Origin: Agrilactobacillus composti DSM 18527 = JCM 14202
GTDB taxonomy: Bacteria > Bacillota > Bacilli > Lactobacillales > Lactobacillaceae
DNA: 64,000 nt
Assembly (NCBI RefSeq): GCF_001436375.1
Contig: NZ_AZGA01000070.1
Span: 62,001-126,000 of the forward strand
Reading direction: 5' to 3'
Both the position numbers and the translations under genes were made by a program. This document shows, piece by piece, positions 26,466-34,393 of this stretch (positions are counted from its first letter, which is position 1; each line of letters begins with the position of its first letter). The notes under the pieces were generated by a model. The model was not told the DNA's origin, ran no database searches, and saw only the letters and a program-made list of their open reading frames with translations.

Positions 26466-29108
26466 TTAACCTCGATTTGATTCTTGTTTTTGTTCGGCAC
26501 GCTTTTGGGCCTCACGTTTGTGAAAATTCAACATCATACTTGGTTTCATAATTGGTGATTGGAAATCGGCTGGATCAATGCGCTTGTTCACCACTAATAA
26601 AATCTGCAACATGGTGAAAATTAAGGAACTGCTTCTAGGGTAAACAATATAGCGGGATACCCAGCGAGTCACATACTTATTTTTATAAGAGCGCAGGCCT
26701 TCAAAACTAAAGAAGCGATAGCCATATTGATAAATTAAATGGGCCACCCGCTCCCCTAAAAAGGCGTGCTTGTAAATCCCCACATTCGCTAAAGGTGCCA
26801 TCCCCATATTAAAGTAATGGTAGCCGTCGTCACGGACTTGATAGAACAAGTTGATAAAGATCTCGTCCATGATCCCTGAAGGGGCCTCTTGGCTGTGGCG
26901 CATCAAATCAATACTAGTGATTTCGTGATCGCCGGTGGGCATTAAATTGGCAAAAGCTACCAATTTGCCGTCTTTGTCTCGAATCACGGCAATGGGGGTT
27001 TGTTCCAGGTAATACCGGTCAAAAAAGCCTAAGGAGAACCCTTTTTCCGCCTTACCGGCCAACCAACTATCGGAAATGGCTTTTAACTGCTGGAAATCCT
27101 CGTCTGAAAATGGCGGTTCCAACATGCCAAAAGTATAACCCTCCCGCTTAAAGCGATTCATCAACGCCCGCTGGCCCTTATGTTTATTACCGGAGATATT
27201 AAAGTTAGGCAGGGCCACAAAGCCCTCTTCGCCAAACTTGATAAAATCATACCCATATTCGTGCATGATCATGGTGAAATTATCCGAAACTTCATAAAAG
27301 ACGATCTGTAAGTCCTGTTGATCCGCATCTTTAATAAAAGCCGTAATGGCTTCATGAAGATAAGTTTGATTGCCCACGGGTTCACCCATGACAATCAGTT
27401 TATCCGCATTTTTCCGGTATAAGAAAAATAATTGATCTTCCCCATCCACGGTGTAATAATAAATGGCTTTATCCCGTGAATAAGCTAAGTGGCTGACTTC
27501 ATTGCCCCCAAAGGTATCGATGACCGTGGCTACCCGTTTGGCATCAAAGCCGGCATTTAAATCTTTGCCCCCACGACTCAAGTATTCTTGAATCAAGACT
27601 AAGATCAAGGCCGCTAAAAATACCAAGATCAAACCGGTGAACCAAATTCGCTCCGAAGGAAACAATAACGCATCCGGCACTGGCCGACGGTGATGAATTC
27701 GCGGCGAATTCATGAAACCAACAATGGCATACAGGATAAAGGTCAAGACATAAACGGTACTGTCAAATAACCGACCACCCCAAGAAATTTCCAATTTGTC
27801 CCGATAGAGTTCCCCCTTGGTAAAGAACATGGCCAAAAGGACCAGGATGAAAATAACAAACAAAGTGGTGCTGGCGTCCCGTAAGAAGACATTGACGATG
27901 GCCACCACTAACAAGATCATTGTGGGCCAATAAGCCTTTTTCACCCGATTGGCTACCCCTCGGGCTAACCCAATCAACATGAAAGCCACAATAATATTGT
28001 AGGTCCGATCAATAAAGGCTAGGGCATAAGGATAAAGTCCGCCGATGACCCGGCTGGTGCGAATCCAGTTAGGAACGGTAGCCGCTAGTAACATCATAAT
28101 AGCTGCGGCATATAAGAAAAAGACAATAAATGTATGGGACAAGCGTTGTAGGAATTGCTTGGGGATATCGTCTAAGTACTTATTAAACTTCGCGCCGGTA
28201 TCATGGATGAAAAAGCAAGCTCCGATGGCAAAGGGAATCAGATAATAGAATATCCGATAAAATAACAACCACACCACGGCCACACTACTATCGATTCCGG
28301 CTGCTGGTAAGCCCAGAAGCATCATGGCATCAAAACTGCCTAAGCCCCCAGGGACCATGGAAACGACCCCAACCACGTTAGCAATCATGAACAATGGAAA
28401 AACGGCGGCTAAGTCCCGAATGCCCAAGAAATAGCCAATGACTAAAAAGAAACCTCCGGCAAAAGCCCATTCAAAAAAGGAGCCTAGGGTTAGCCGCAGT
28501 TCTTTGCGCAGGTTTAAACCCTCAAAAAACTCTGATTCTCTAAAGTGGGTAAAGGCTAATAAGAGTGGCGTGTATAAAGAACCCCCAACTAACCAGATCC
28601 AGTAATTACTAAATTCTCGGCCAATATTAAATCCAAAGATCAAAACTAAGGAAACAATACTTAAAATCGACAAACCCGACAATAAGAATAAGGCGATCTT
28701 AGAGATTGCATAGATAATTTCCTTACGAGTGGCATGCTTGCCATAAAAATTGGCCCGTAACGTCGCCCCCAATACCCCACCAGAACCAATCAAGTTATTA
28801 AAGGTATTGACCGTCCAGCCCGCCATGAGAATTTGTTTGGTGGGAGTGCGTTCTGGTAAGAAATCTTGAATTTCAAAATCGTAATTCAGCATGGGCGTGA
28901 CCGCAATCAAACCCAAAACGGTCATCAGTAAAATCGATAATGGACTTTGACTGTGGAGGCTCTCGGATAGTTTGCGCTGATCAATGCCTTGGAGAATTCG
29001 GCCAATGGCGATAATGACAAAGGTCAGGACCGAAAGAATGAAAATTGCTTTTAGAATATTTTTGTGTTTTGACACGAATGCCATTATTTTTTTAAATAGC
29101 GCCTTCAC
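26466..29108 (-). CDS. mprF: Phosphatidylglycerol lysyltransferase MprF (bifunctional synthase/flippase)
   Basis: An 880-residue membrane protein. The N-terminal two thirds hold about 14 hydrophobic segments including the flippase domain (PGGLGSFDAMMLLGLP), and the C-terminal third (from about residue 540) is a soluble aminoacyl-transferase domain (DUF2156; GQRALMNRFKREGYTF, SIDLMRHS, FNMGMAPLANVG). It moves lysine from lysyl-tRNA onto phosphatidylglycerol and flips the product, lowering membrane charge and sensitivity to cationic peptides. Start GTG at 29108 with GGGGAGG nine bases before it. First gene of a three-gene run with the methyltransferase. Confidence 0.95.
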   Translation of the reverse strand: MKALFKKIMAFVSKHKNILKAIFILSVLTFVIIAIGRILQGIDQRKLSESLHSQSPLSILLMTVLGLIAVTPMLNYDFEIQDFLPERTPTKQILMAGWTVNTFNNLIGSGGVLGATLRANFYGKHATRKEIIYAISKIALFLLSGLSILSIVSLVLIFGFNIGREFSNYWIWLVGGSLYTPLLLAFTHFRESEFFEGLNLRKELRLTLGSFFEWAFAGGFFLVIGYFLGIRDLAAVFPLFMIANVVGVVSMVPGGLGSFDAMMLLGLPAAGIDSSVAVVWLLFYRIFYYLIPFAIGACFFIHDTGAKFNKYLDDIPKQFLQRLSHTFIVFFLYAAAIMMLLAATVPNWIRTSRVIGGLYPYALAFIDRTYNIIVAFMLIGLARGVANRVKKAYWPTMILLVVAIVNVFLRDASTTLFVIFILVLLAMFFTKGELYRDKLEISWGGRLFDSTVYVLTFILYAIVGFMNSPRIHHRRPVPDALLFPSERIWFTGLILVFLAALILVLIQEYLSRGGKDLNAGFDAKRVATVIDTFGGNEVSHLAYSRDKAIYYYTVDGEDQLFFLYRKNADKLIVMGEPVGNQTYLHEAITAFIKDADQQDLQIVFYEVSDNFTMIMHEYGYDFIKFGEEGFVALPNFNISGNKHKGQRALMNRFKREGYTFGMLEPPFSDEDFQQLKAISDSWLAGKAEKGFSLGFFDRYYLEQTPIAVIRDKDGKLVAFANLMPTGDHEITSIDLMRHSQEAPSGIMDEIFINLFYQVRDDGYHYFNMGMAPLANVGIYKHAFLGERVAHLIYQYGYRFFSFEGLRSYKNKYVTRWVSRYIVYPRSSSLIFTMLQILLVVNKRIDPADFQSPIMKPSMMLNFHKREAQKRAEQKQESNRG

Positions 29109-29204
29109 AAGTGTTTTCCTCCCCAAAATTGTTACTTTCCATTATACATGATTATTTGCGGAATCCATACGGAATTGACCACCTTGCAAAACTGTTAGTA
29201 AATG

Positions 29205-29241
29205 CAAAAAAGGAGCTGGAAAATAAATTCCAGCTCCTTAA
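29205..29241 (-). terminator. Terminator of rplJ-rplL
   Basis: Minus strand: GGAGCTGGAA and TTCCAGCTCC arms around a loop, followed by TTTTTT. Confidence 0.9.
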
Positions 29242-29256
29242 AGTCAAATGAATGAA

Positions 29257-29628
29257 CTATTTCAAAGTAACTGTTGCGCCAACAGCTTCTAATTGTTCCT
29301 TCAACTTGTCAGCATCATCTTTAGAAAGACCTTCTTTGATGATTGAAGGTGCGCTATCAACTAAGCCCTTAGCATCTTTCAAGCCAAGTTCAGTGATTGT
29401 ACGTACTTCTTTGATAACTTTAACTTTTTCTTGACCTGCTTCTGTTAATTCAACATCGAATTCAGATTTTTCAGCAGCACCAGCGTCGCCGCCAGCAGCA
29501 CCTGCAGCAGCAACTGGAGCTGCAGCAGAAACACCAAATTCTTCTTCAATAGCTTTAACTAAGTCGCTTAATTCTAAGACAGAAGCGTCTTTTAATTGAT
29601 CGACAATTGCATTTACATCTAATGCCAT
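29257..29628 (-). CDS. rplL: 50S ribosomal protein L7/L12
   Basis: A 123-residue stalk protein: N-terminal dimerisation helices, an alanine/glycine-rich hinge ([19 protein letters not shown], about 36-54) and the C-terminal domain [25 protein letters not shown] that recruits translation factors. Ribosome site GGAGGATAC upstream. Second gene of rplJ-rplL. Confidence 0.98.
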   Translation of the reverse strand: MALDVNAIVDQLKDASVLELSDLVKAIEEEFGVSAAAPVAAAGAAGGDAGAAEKSEFDVELTEAGQEKVKVIKEVRTITELGLKDAKGLVDSAPSIIKEGLSKDDADKLKEQLEAVGATVTLK

Positions 29629-29680
29629 GTTTTGTATCCTCCATTTATAGGTCCGAGTTTTTTAGTAAAATCTTAAATCA

Positions 29681-30190
29681 TTAAGCAGCGGGTTCGTCGC
29701 CTTTGCTGTCAGCAATAGCTTTAACAGCGTAAGCCACGTTGCGAACTGGTGCTTGTAATACAGAAAGTAACATAGATAGCAAGCCTTCGCGACTTGGTAA
29801 CTTGGATAATTGATCGATTTGTTCTAATGAAGCTACTTTACCTTCGATCATACCACCTTTAATTTCCAAAGCATCGATGTCTTTGGCAAATTTAGCGATG
29901 ATCCGTGCAGGTGCAACAACATCTTCATAAGAAAAGGCAATTGCAGTAGGTCCAGTAAATGTTTCATCCAAACCTTCGTAGCCAGCTTTGTCAGCAGCAC
30001 GACGCAAGTAAGTGTTTTTGATGACTTCTAAGTCAACACCTTCCGCACGTAGTTGTGCCCGTAATTCAGTAGCTTGTTCAACAGTTAAACCTAAATAGTC
30101 GACAACGACGATAGACTTAGACTTGCCAAATTTTTCTACTAATTCATCAACAGCAGCAGCTTTTTTTGCAATAACTTGTGCATTAGCCAA
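29681..30190 (-). CDS. rplJ: 50S ribosomal protein L10
   Basis: A 169-residue stalk base protein beginning [21 protein letters not shown], with the L12-binding C-terminal helix ending GDEPAA. Preceded by a GGAGG site and the autoregulatory L10 leader. In most Firmicutes rplJ directly follows rplA; here a TPM operon and the whole CRISPR-Cas locus lie between. Confidence 0.98.
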   Translation of the reverse strand: MANAQVIAKKAAAVDELVEKFGKSKSIVVVDYLGLTVEQATELRAQLRAEGVDLEVIKNTYLRRAADKAGYEGLDETFTGPTAIAFSYEDVVAPARIIAKFAKDIDALEIKGGMIEGKVASLEQIDQLSKLPSREGLLSMLLSVLQAPVRNVAYAVKAIADSKGDEPAA

Positions 30191-30204
30191 TTGAGTTTCA
30201 CCTC

Positions 30205-30335
30205 CGTATAATTTTTTGGCATCGGAGTATAAAAAAACTCCATGCCATAAGACATAGAGAAATTACTTAACGTGTTTCCTCGGCAGGATATTGAGACATT
30301 AATGTCACCTGAGTCTTAGGCAATAAAACAACCGA
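30205..30335 (-). promoter_or_regulatory. L10 (rplJL) leader, autoregulatory mRNA structure
   Basis: The minus-strand leader contains the conserved L10-binding elements of Firmicutes: a CTAAGACTCAGGTGACATTA segment, AATATCCTGCCGAGG, and near its end a hairpin GGCATGGAGT...ACTCCGATGCC close to the ribosome site. L10(L12)4 binds this kink-turn fold and shuts down its own mRNA. Boundaries approximate. Confidence 0.8.
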
Positions 30336-30340
30336 GACTC

Positions 30341-30369
30341 ATCATATCATGGGTGGCCGTTGGCGTCAA
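30341..30369 (-). promoter_or_regulatory. Promoter of rplJ-rplL
   Basis: Minus strand -35 TTGACG (30369-30364), 17-base spacer, -10 TATGAT (30346-30341). Directly upstream of the L10 leader, so rplJL is transcribed independently of rplKA. Confidence 0.8.
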
Positions 30370-30392
30370 TCTTTTTTTAGAATTCAGTTAAT

Positions 30393-30605
30393 TTACATGG
30401 TGGCAAAGACCTTGGGCCATTTGCGCCGGGCAAAAGCATTCAGGCGCATCTCAAGCCAAATACCAATGAAACCGGCGATCATCGCCACTAAAGTGCTATG
30501 GTGGACGGCCATATAGGTCCAGTGTTGATCCACAAAGGCACAGATCACCACAATACTGCCTTTGATAAGCCAATACCCACAGAATAATCTAATGATAAAG
30601 CCCAT
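30393..30605 (-). CDS. Small two-helix membrane protein of unknown function
   Basis: A 70-residue hydrophobic protein with two probable membrane helices (about 4-24 and 37-56) and a basic C-terminus (RRKWPKVFATM). Its ATG overlaps the stop of the upstream TPM gene by one base (TAATG), a strong sign of translational coupling. I do not recognise a family. It may work with the TPM protein at the membrane; inference only. Confidence 0.7.
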   Translation of the reverse strand: MGFIIRLFCGYWLIKGSIVVICAFVDQHWTYMAVHHSTLVAMIAGFIGIWLEMRLNAFARRKWPKVFATM

Positions 30606-31444
30606 TATAAGCCGCCCCCTAACCCGTTACTATTGTTGTTTTTATCCATAATTTGGCCGATAACATAGCCTTCAAAAAAGCCGTCATCGTAATGTTCGTT
30701 TGGTCCAGGCCCGGCGGAAGAGCTATCATCCTTATTACGGATCAAGAACTTGATAAGGATAATAATGATCCAGACAAAAATCATCCAGTTTTTGGCACTG
30801 TTAATAAAGTCCCAATTGTATTCAGAGTTAGCCCCCTGGTTAATGTAACTCTTTTGGGTGAATGTCTTGGTCCGATCAACCCACTTCATCAGATTGCTAG
30901 CTGAAGTATCCGTGTTGGATAACCGGCCAAATAGATACCACTCCTGAAAGTCAAAAATAGCGCCGTTAGAATCGATTCGAATCTCAAAGTGACCATGGGT
31001 TGGAAAGACATAAATAAACATAATCTGGGGTCCAAATAAATTTTCCCCGGTTTTAGGGTTCATCACAGCATGACGACCAGTGTCATCCAGCGGCAGCTCC
31101 CCGGTCAATAACTTATCGCTGTCCCCATTCAGCACAACGTAGGGTAATTCGCTGGATAGGTGATCGGATATATCGGTGAAACCCTCCTGAGGTTTCTTGG
31201 CAAAGGTATAAACAAAAATTTGATAATTTTGGTTATAAGGATCAAAGTAACTAGCTTTCAAAAAGTCCGCATTGATATCGTGAATGCGATCAATGTCTGA
31301 TTGGCTCAGCAGCCCCAAGTCATCTTGCACTTGGTAATCCACGTATGGATCACTGTACGCCTTTACCGGCGTTGGTTTCGTAAAACAAACGCTTAATAAT
31401 CCGATAAACGCAATGATAAACAACCATCCCCGCTGCTTCTTCAA
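30605..31444 (-). CDS. TPM-domain membrane protein (YgcG-like)
   Basis: A 279-residue protein with an N-terminal signal/anchor (GWLFIIAFIGLLSVCF), an extracellular TPM domain (about 30-190; starting YVDYQVQDDLGLLSQSDIDRI), a membrane helix WMIFVWIIIILIKFLI and a glycine/asparagine-rich C-terminus ending GLGGGL. TPM domains occur in YgcG-type proteins whose biochemical role is poorly known. Start chosen at the TTG 31444 with GGGAG eight bases upstream; the frame is open five codons earlier. Coupled to the 70-residue protein. Upstream lies the decayed end of the CRISPR array. Confidence 0.8.
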   Translation of the reverse strand: MKKQRGWLFIIAFIGLLSVCFTKPTPVKAYSDPYVDYQVQDDLGLLSQSDIDRIHDINADFLKASYFDPYNQNYQIFVYTFAKKPQEGFTDISDHLSSELPYVVLNGDSDKLLTGELPLDDTGRHAVMNPKTGENLFGPQIMFIYVFPTHGHFEIRIDSNGAIFDFQEWYLFGRLSNTDTSASNLMKWVDRTKTFTQKSYINQGANSEYNWDFINSAKNWMIFVWIIIILIKFLIRNKDDSSSAGPGPNEHYDDGFFEGYVIGQIMDKNNNSNGLGGGL

Positions 31445-31550
31445 ACCCTCATCTCCCAATGATTGGTGCTTCGTTTCTTTTTATCATAGCATAATTTTAA
31501 TCTTAAATAGTCATAAATACACAAATATGTACATTGAAATCTACGGCAAA

Positions 31551-31577
31551 CAAAAAGCGCAGCCCAAAAGCCACGCT
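31551..31577 (-). terminator. Terminator at the trailer end of the CRISPR array
   Basis: Minus strand: AGCGTGGC, loop TTTTGG, GCTGCGCT, then TTTTTG. The 8-bp stem includes two G-T wobbles. It would end both array read-through transcripts and the short RNA starting near 31698. Confidence 0.7.
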
Positions 31578-31698
31578 AAATAAAACCATCCGATTTTGAA
31601 TCTATTGATCCGACATATATCCAGAACATCAGGAGACAAATTTTAAATAAATTTATCTAAAACTCACATATAATCTGGCGTAATTGCATGAATGCAAC
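31551..31698 (-). ncRNA. Candidate crRNA-like small RNA with its own promoter
   Basis: On the minus strand a consensus promoter (31733-31705) would start an RNA at about 31698. It has a 5' hairpin UUGCA-UUCA-UGCAA, then about 50 bases without homology, a guide-like segment ending at 31628, one degenerate CRISPR repeat (31627-31592), a short linker and the terminator at 31577-31551: about 147 bases. The repeat differs from the array consensus at six positions, yet still pairs with the tracrRNA antirepeat: the GUUCUG lower stem is unchanged and the upper stem has one mismatch and one new wobble. Expression is not shown by sequence. An alternative is that the promoter simply belongs to the TPM gene and the repeat is a fossil. 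Confidence 0.45.
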
Positions 31699-31924
31699 GA
31701 TAGAACTATATCTCCTAATTAAGGGGTTGTCAAACTAGTTTTAATCGTTAATATTAAATCTAAAAGTTATTAATTTGACATACATCCAGAACCATATATA
31801 AGAATATGTGAATTGAGTTAACGTACTTGAATCTATTGATCTGACATACTTTCAGAACCCAGAATATCAGGAGACAATGTTTATAATCGTTCATGAATCC
31901 CTTGATCTGACATACTTCCAGAAC
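31592..31924 (-). repeat. Degenerate trailer-end CRISPR repeats
   Basis: Four decayed copies of the 36-bp repeat: 31889-31924 (3 differences from consensus), 31823-31858 (4), 31757-31792 (heavily decayed in its half distal to the guide), and 31592-31627 (6). The first three keep exact 30-base spacing. The gap between the last two is 129 bases and contains the promoter. The copies at 31823 and 31592 share the ancestral-looking base discussed under findings. Confidence 0.85.
31705..31733 (-). promoter_or_regulatory. Consensus promoter inside the decayed CRISPR repeat region
   Basis: Minus strand: TTGACA (31733-31728), 17-base spacer, TATAGT (31710-31705). It is one of the best sigma-A promoter matches in the window and lies between two decayed repeats. 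It may drive the short RNA above, the TPM operon, or both. Confidence 0.75.
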
Positions 31925-32452
31925 CACTACGGTGACCCAATAACTGTTGAATATGCTCTTGAATCCATTGATCTGACATACTTCCAGAACTCATCTGTAT
32001 CCTCCTAAATTTGTGATATAGCTCTTGAATCCATTGATCTGACATACTTCCAGAACCGGCGATATAGTTAAAATTTTTATTGCTTAGCTCTTGAATCCAT
32101 TGATCTGACATACTTCCAGAACGGTAAGGTTTCCCAACTTGGATTTCAGTATGCTCTTGAATCCATTGATCTGACATACTTCCAGAACAGGATGACGAAT
32201 TGAATTCCACGATGTCTGGCTCTTGAATCCATTGATCTGACATACTTCCAGAACATATTAGGTTTTTCATATAGAAAGGATTAGGCTCTTGAATCCATTG
32301 ATCTGACATACTTCCAGAACCTTAAGCTGTTTCCTTTTCGAATTTTTTGTGCTCTTGAATCCATTGATCTGACATACTTCCAGAACGTGCTTCAGCTTGC
32401 AAGTTAACCACTTTAAGCTCTTGAATCCATTGATCTGACATACTTCCAGAAC
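31889..32452 (-). CRISPR. Type II-A CRISPR array: eight identical repeats plus a degenerate terminal repeat
   Basis: Perfect 36-bp repeats on the plus strand at 31955, 32021, 32087, 32153, 32219, 32285, 32351 and 32417 (each start), a degenerate one at 31889, with eight spacers of exactly 30 bases between. Read in the crRNA direction (minus) each repeat begins GTTCTGGAAGTATGTCAGAT and ends TTCAAGAGC, similar to the II-A repeats of casei/rhamnosus-group lactobacilli. The direction is set by the tracrRNA antirepeat. The newest end is therefore next to csn2, only 25 bases from its stop. The 66-base period is a multiple of three and produces a spurious open frame through the array. Confidence 0.98.
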
Positions 32453-32477
32453 GGAAAGAATGTTCGTATCCTGCCAA

Positions 32478-33173
32478 TTAAATCATGGGTCTGTTCTCAT
32501 CAAAGGCCACGAAATCAGCATCGATATAAATCATCTTCACGCCCCCCATAAGCTTGTATGTCAGATATTCATCGCGAGCTTTCTCGAAGAAAACAATTGA
32601 ACGTTGCTGAGTCATCACTTCAGCAGCTATGGTTCTCAATTGCGCTAAATCTAAATAATTCATTGGGTTCGAAAAGATGGGCAAGCGTTTGTCGTTCAAT
32701 TGCCCCATCACTTCAAGTACTGAGTTAATTATATCATACGGTGTTGTCACATTAACAGTATCCACACTAGGTTCAAGATATTTAATCAAGCGGTCAACGG
32801 CCCAATCTTGGTTCAATTGAATGGGCAAATTCCCAGTAAAAATTACATCCGTTACAGCAGCCTTGATCTGCGAATCTAATCGATAAAGTTGCTGCAAACT
32901 TTGCTCATCCAAATGAGCCAACAAGATTTTATAAATTTGCCGTTTAAAAATATCATTCAAGTCAATATTGCTACCCAAATCACCGATAAAAAGACTATCT
33001 TTTAATGGATGCAAAATTTTACCGTCCGAACTAAACACAAAATTGTCCACGTTCTCTACTTGCCAGAATCTTTGCAAATCCCAAAGCAATTGAGAATTTG
33101 CAACATGAATAAAAGTGATACCTGCTTCTAAGAAATCTAGCTTTTGCACGCCATTTATTGTCAGACTTCTCAT
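32478..33173 (-). CDS. csn2: Type II-A adaptation protein Csn2
   Basis: A 231-residue protein in the Csn2 position. Csn2 forms a ring tetramer that slides on DNA ends during spacer acquisition with Cas1-Cas2 and Cas9. Visible family features: N-terminal strand MRSLTINGV, central alpha-helical leg region, and C-terminal strand region RSIVFFEKARDEYLTYKLM then KMIYIDADFVAFDENRPMI. It overlaps cas2 by 4 bases. Its stop is 25 bases from the first repeat, so any longer leader sequence must lie inside this gene. Sequence divergence from the streptococcal type is high, as usual. Confidence 0.93.
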   Translation of the reverse strand: MRSLTINGVQKLDFLEAGITFIHVANSQLLWDLQRFWQVENVDNFVFSSDGKILHPLKDSLFIGDLGSNIDLNDIFKRQIYKILLAHLDEQSLQQLYRLDSQIKAAVTDVIFTGNLPIQLNQDWAVDRLIKYLEPSVDTVNVTTPYDIINSVLEVMGQLNDKRLPIFSNPMNYLDLAQLRTIAAEVMTQQRSIVFFEKARDEYLTYKLMGGVKMIYIDADFVAFDENRPMI

Positions 33174-33475
33174 ATGACCACCAAAGTATCATCCGTATTA
33201 CGAATATCATCAATCGCCGTCCCCACCAAAAAACGCATAGAGCTGTACTGCTTTTCAGTTACCATCAAGGTTTGAACAATGCCAGCCGGCGGGGCAATAG
33301 TGGCCAGGCGATTTTCAAGTAATTGAGCCGACTGCTTATTTGTGGTAATCCGCACATAAATTGATTCTTGAATCATCAGGAAGCCTTCATTGATCAATGC
33401 CTTGCGAAAACTGCGATAATTACGTCGATCCGTCGGCGTTAAAGTTGGCAAATCAAACATCACTAATAATCTCAT
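33170..33475 (-). CDS. cas2: CRISPR-associated endoribonuclease-fold protein Cas2
   Basis: A 101-residue ferredoxin-fold protein with the N-terminal MRLLVMFDLPTLT, whose D8 is the conserved metal-binding aspartate, followed by RRNYRSFRKALINEGFLMIQESIYVR. It bridges two Cas1 dimers in the integration complex. Start ATG 33475, with GAGG nine bases upstream, four bases after the cas1 stop. Overlaps csn2 by 4 bases. Confidence 0.96.
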   Translation of the reverse strand: MRLLVMFDLPTLTPTDRRNYRSFRKALINEGFLMIQESIYVRITTNKQSAQLLENRLATIAPPAGIVQTLMVTEKQYSSMRFLVGTAIDDIRNTDDTLVVI

Positions 33476-33479
33476 CACT

Positions 33480-34358
33480 CTATACCTCATTTTTCAACAC
33501 CCATTCTGGTAGTTCAACCCGTTTACCTGATAAATAATCCAGGGCTTGTCTTGTAACTTCCCCCATCGCATTTGTCACTGTGGATTGATGCCCATTGATT
33601 CGAACCACATCATTCAATAAATCTACTAAGGCTAATTTTTGTTCCCGTTCTAGTGGCTTGTCTCGTTGCTCATAGACCTGCCTATCCACCAACGGCCGAA
33701 AAATTTCCATTAAATCACTAGCCAAATTAAATTCGTTTTCACTACTCACATGGTGGATGCCAATTTCGGTAAGATATCCCGCCGAATGAATTTCTCTGGC
33801 CAGTGCAGCCATAAAAATCTGATAGCCATAATTTAAATGCGCATTGATCAAATTAGCGCCATCTTGACGGGTGAATGTTGCGCCAAACAACCTTGGAAAA
33901 TACATTTTGGCGGCAACTGCTTCTCGATTATGGCTATCTCCCGGCGCTACCGTAGCTTGTAATTCAGCAAAACCGGTATCATTTAAGGCCAAATCTGATA
34001 AGAGACTACCTTGGTTTTCAATTTTGCGCTGCACAATCAGTTGCCATAAAGATTCCGTTCGTTTGCTATCCCAGTGAACTTGTTTTGCAATACAACGATT
34101 TCTTAATTTATTACCAAAATAACCATTTATCTCCCCCACAGGAATGCCATGATCATCGCAAAAAATCACTTTTACATTTTCCTTAAGCAATTCAGCAATA
34201 CAATAGCCAGTGATGACTGCCTGAGTCGTCGCAATCAATAACACACTAATATCATTAACCGGTATCTGGGCAATATTATCTTCTGTCCGCACTTTAAGAT
34301 GATTCAGCTGATAGTTAATTTTACAATGTTGCGTTATTACCACCGTTCGAAAAGCCAT
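33480..34358 (-). CDS. cas1: CRISPR-associated integrase Cas1 (type II-A)
   Basis: A 292-residue Cas1 starting MAFRTVVITQHCKINYQLNH, with the N-terminal beta domain (VIFCDDHGIPVGEINGYF) and C-terminal helical catalytic domain. The metal-binding residues lie in the GIHHVSSENEFNLASDLMEIF region (histidine and last glutamate) and an earlier glutamate. Start at ATG 34358 aligns with streptococcal Cas1; two earlier in-frame starts (34376, 34364) overlap the GGAGGAGG ribosome site. Integrates new spacers with Cas2, Csn2 and Cas9. Upstream is the tracrRNA gene on the opposite strand. Confidence 0.97.
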   Translation of the reverse strand: MAFRTVVITQHCKINYQLNHLKVRTEDNIAQIPVNDISVLLIATTQAVITGYCIAELLKENVKVIFCDDHGIPVGEINGYFGNKLRNRCIAKQVHWDSKRTESLWQLIVQRKIENQGSLLSDLALNDTGFAELQATVAPGDSHNREAVAAKMYFPRLFGATFTRQDGANLINAHLNYGYQIFMAALAREIHSAGYLTEIGIHHVSSENEFNLASDLMEIFRPLVDRQVYEQRDKPLEREQKLALVDLLNDVVRINGHQSTVTNAMGEVTRQALDYLSGKRVELPEWVLKNEV

Positions 34359-34393
34359 TTTCATTTCCTCCTCCAATATGTTAAACTAAATCT

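Noticed and set aside
31628-31657. Self-targeting of the cas9 promoter by the guide of the candidate small RNA
   Set aside because: By eye I found no match of more than a few bases to the cas9 or cas1 upstream regions. A whole-genome search is needed; not claimed.
31881-32309. Open frame of 142 codons encoding a periodic MSDQWIQE-containing protein
   Set aside because: It is the CRISPR array itself; the 66-base repeat-spacer unit is a multiple of three and happens to lack stops in this frame.
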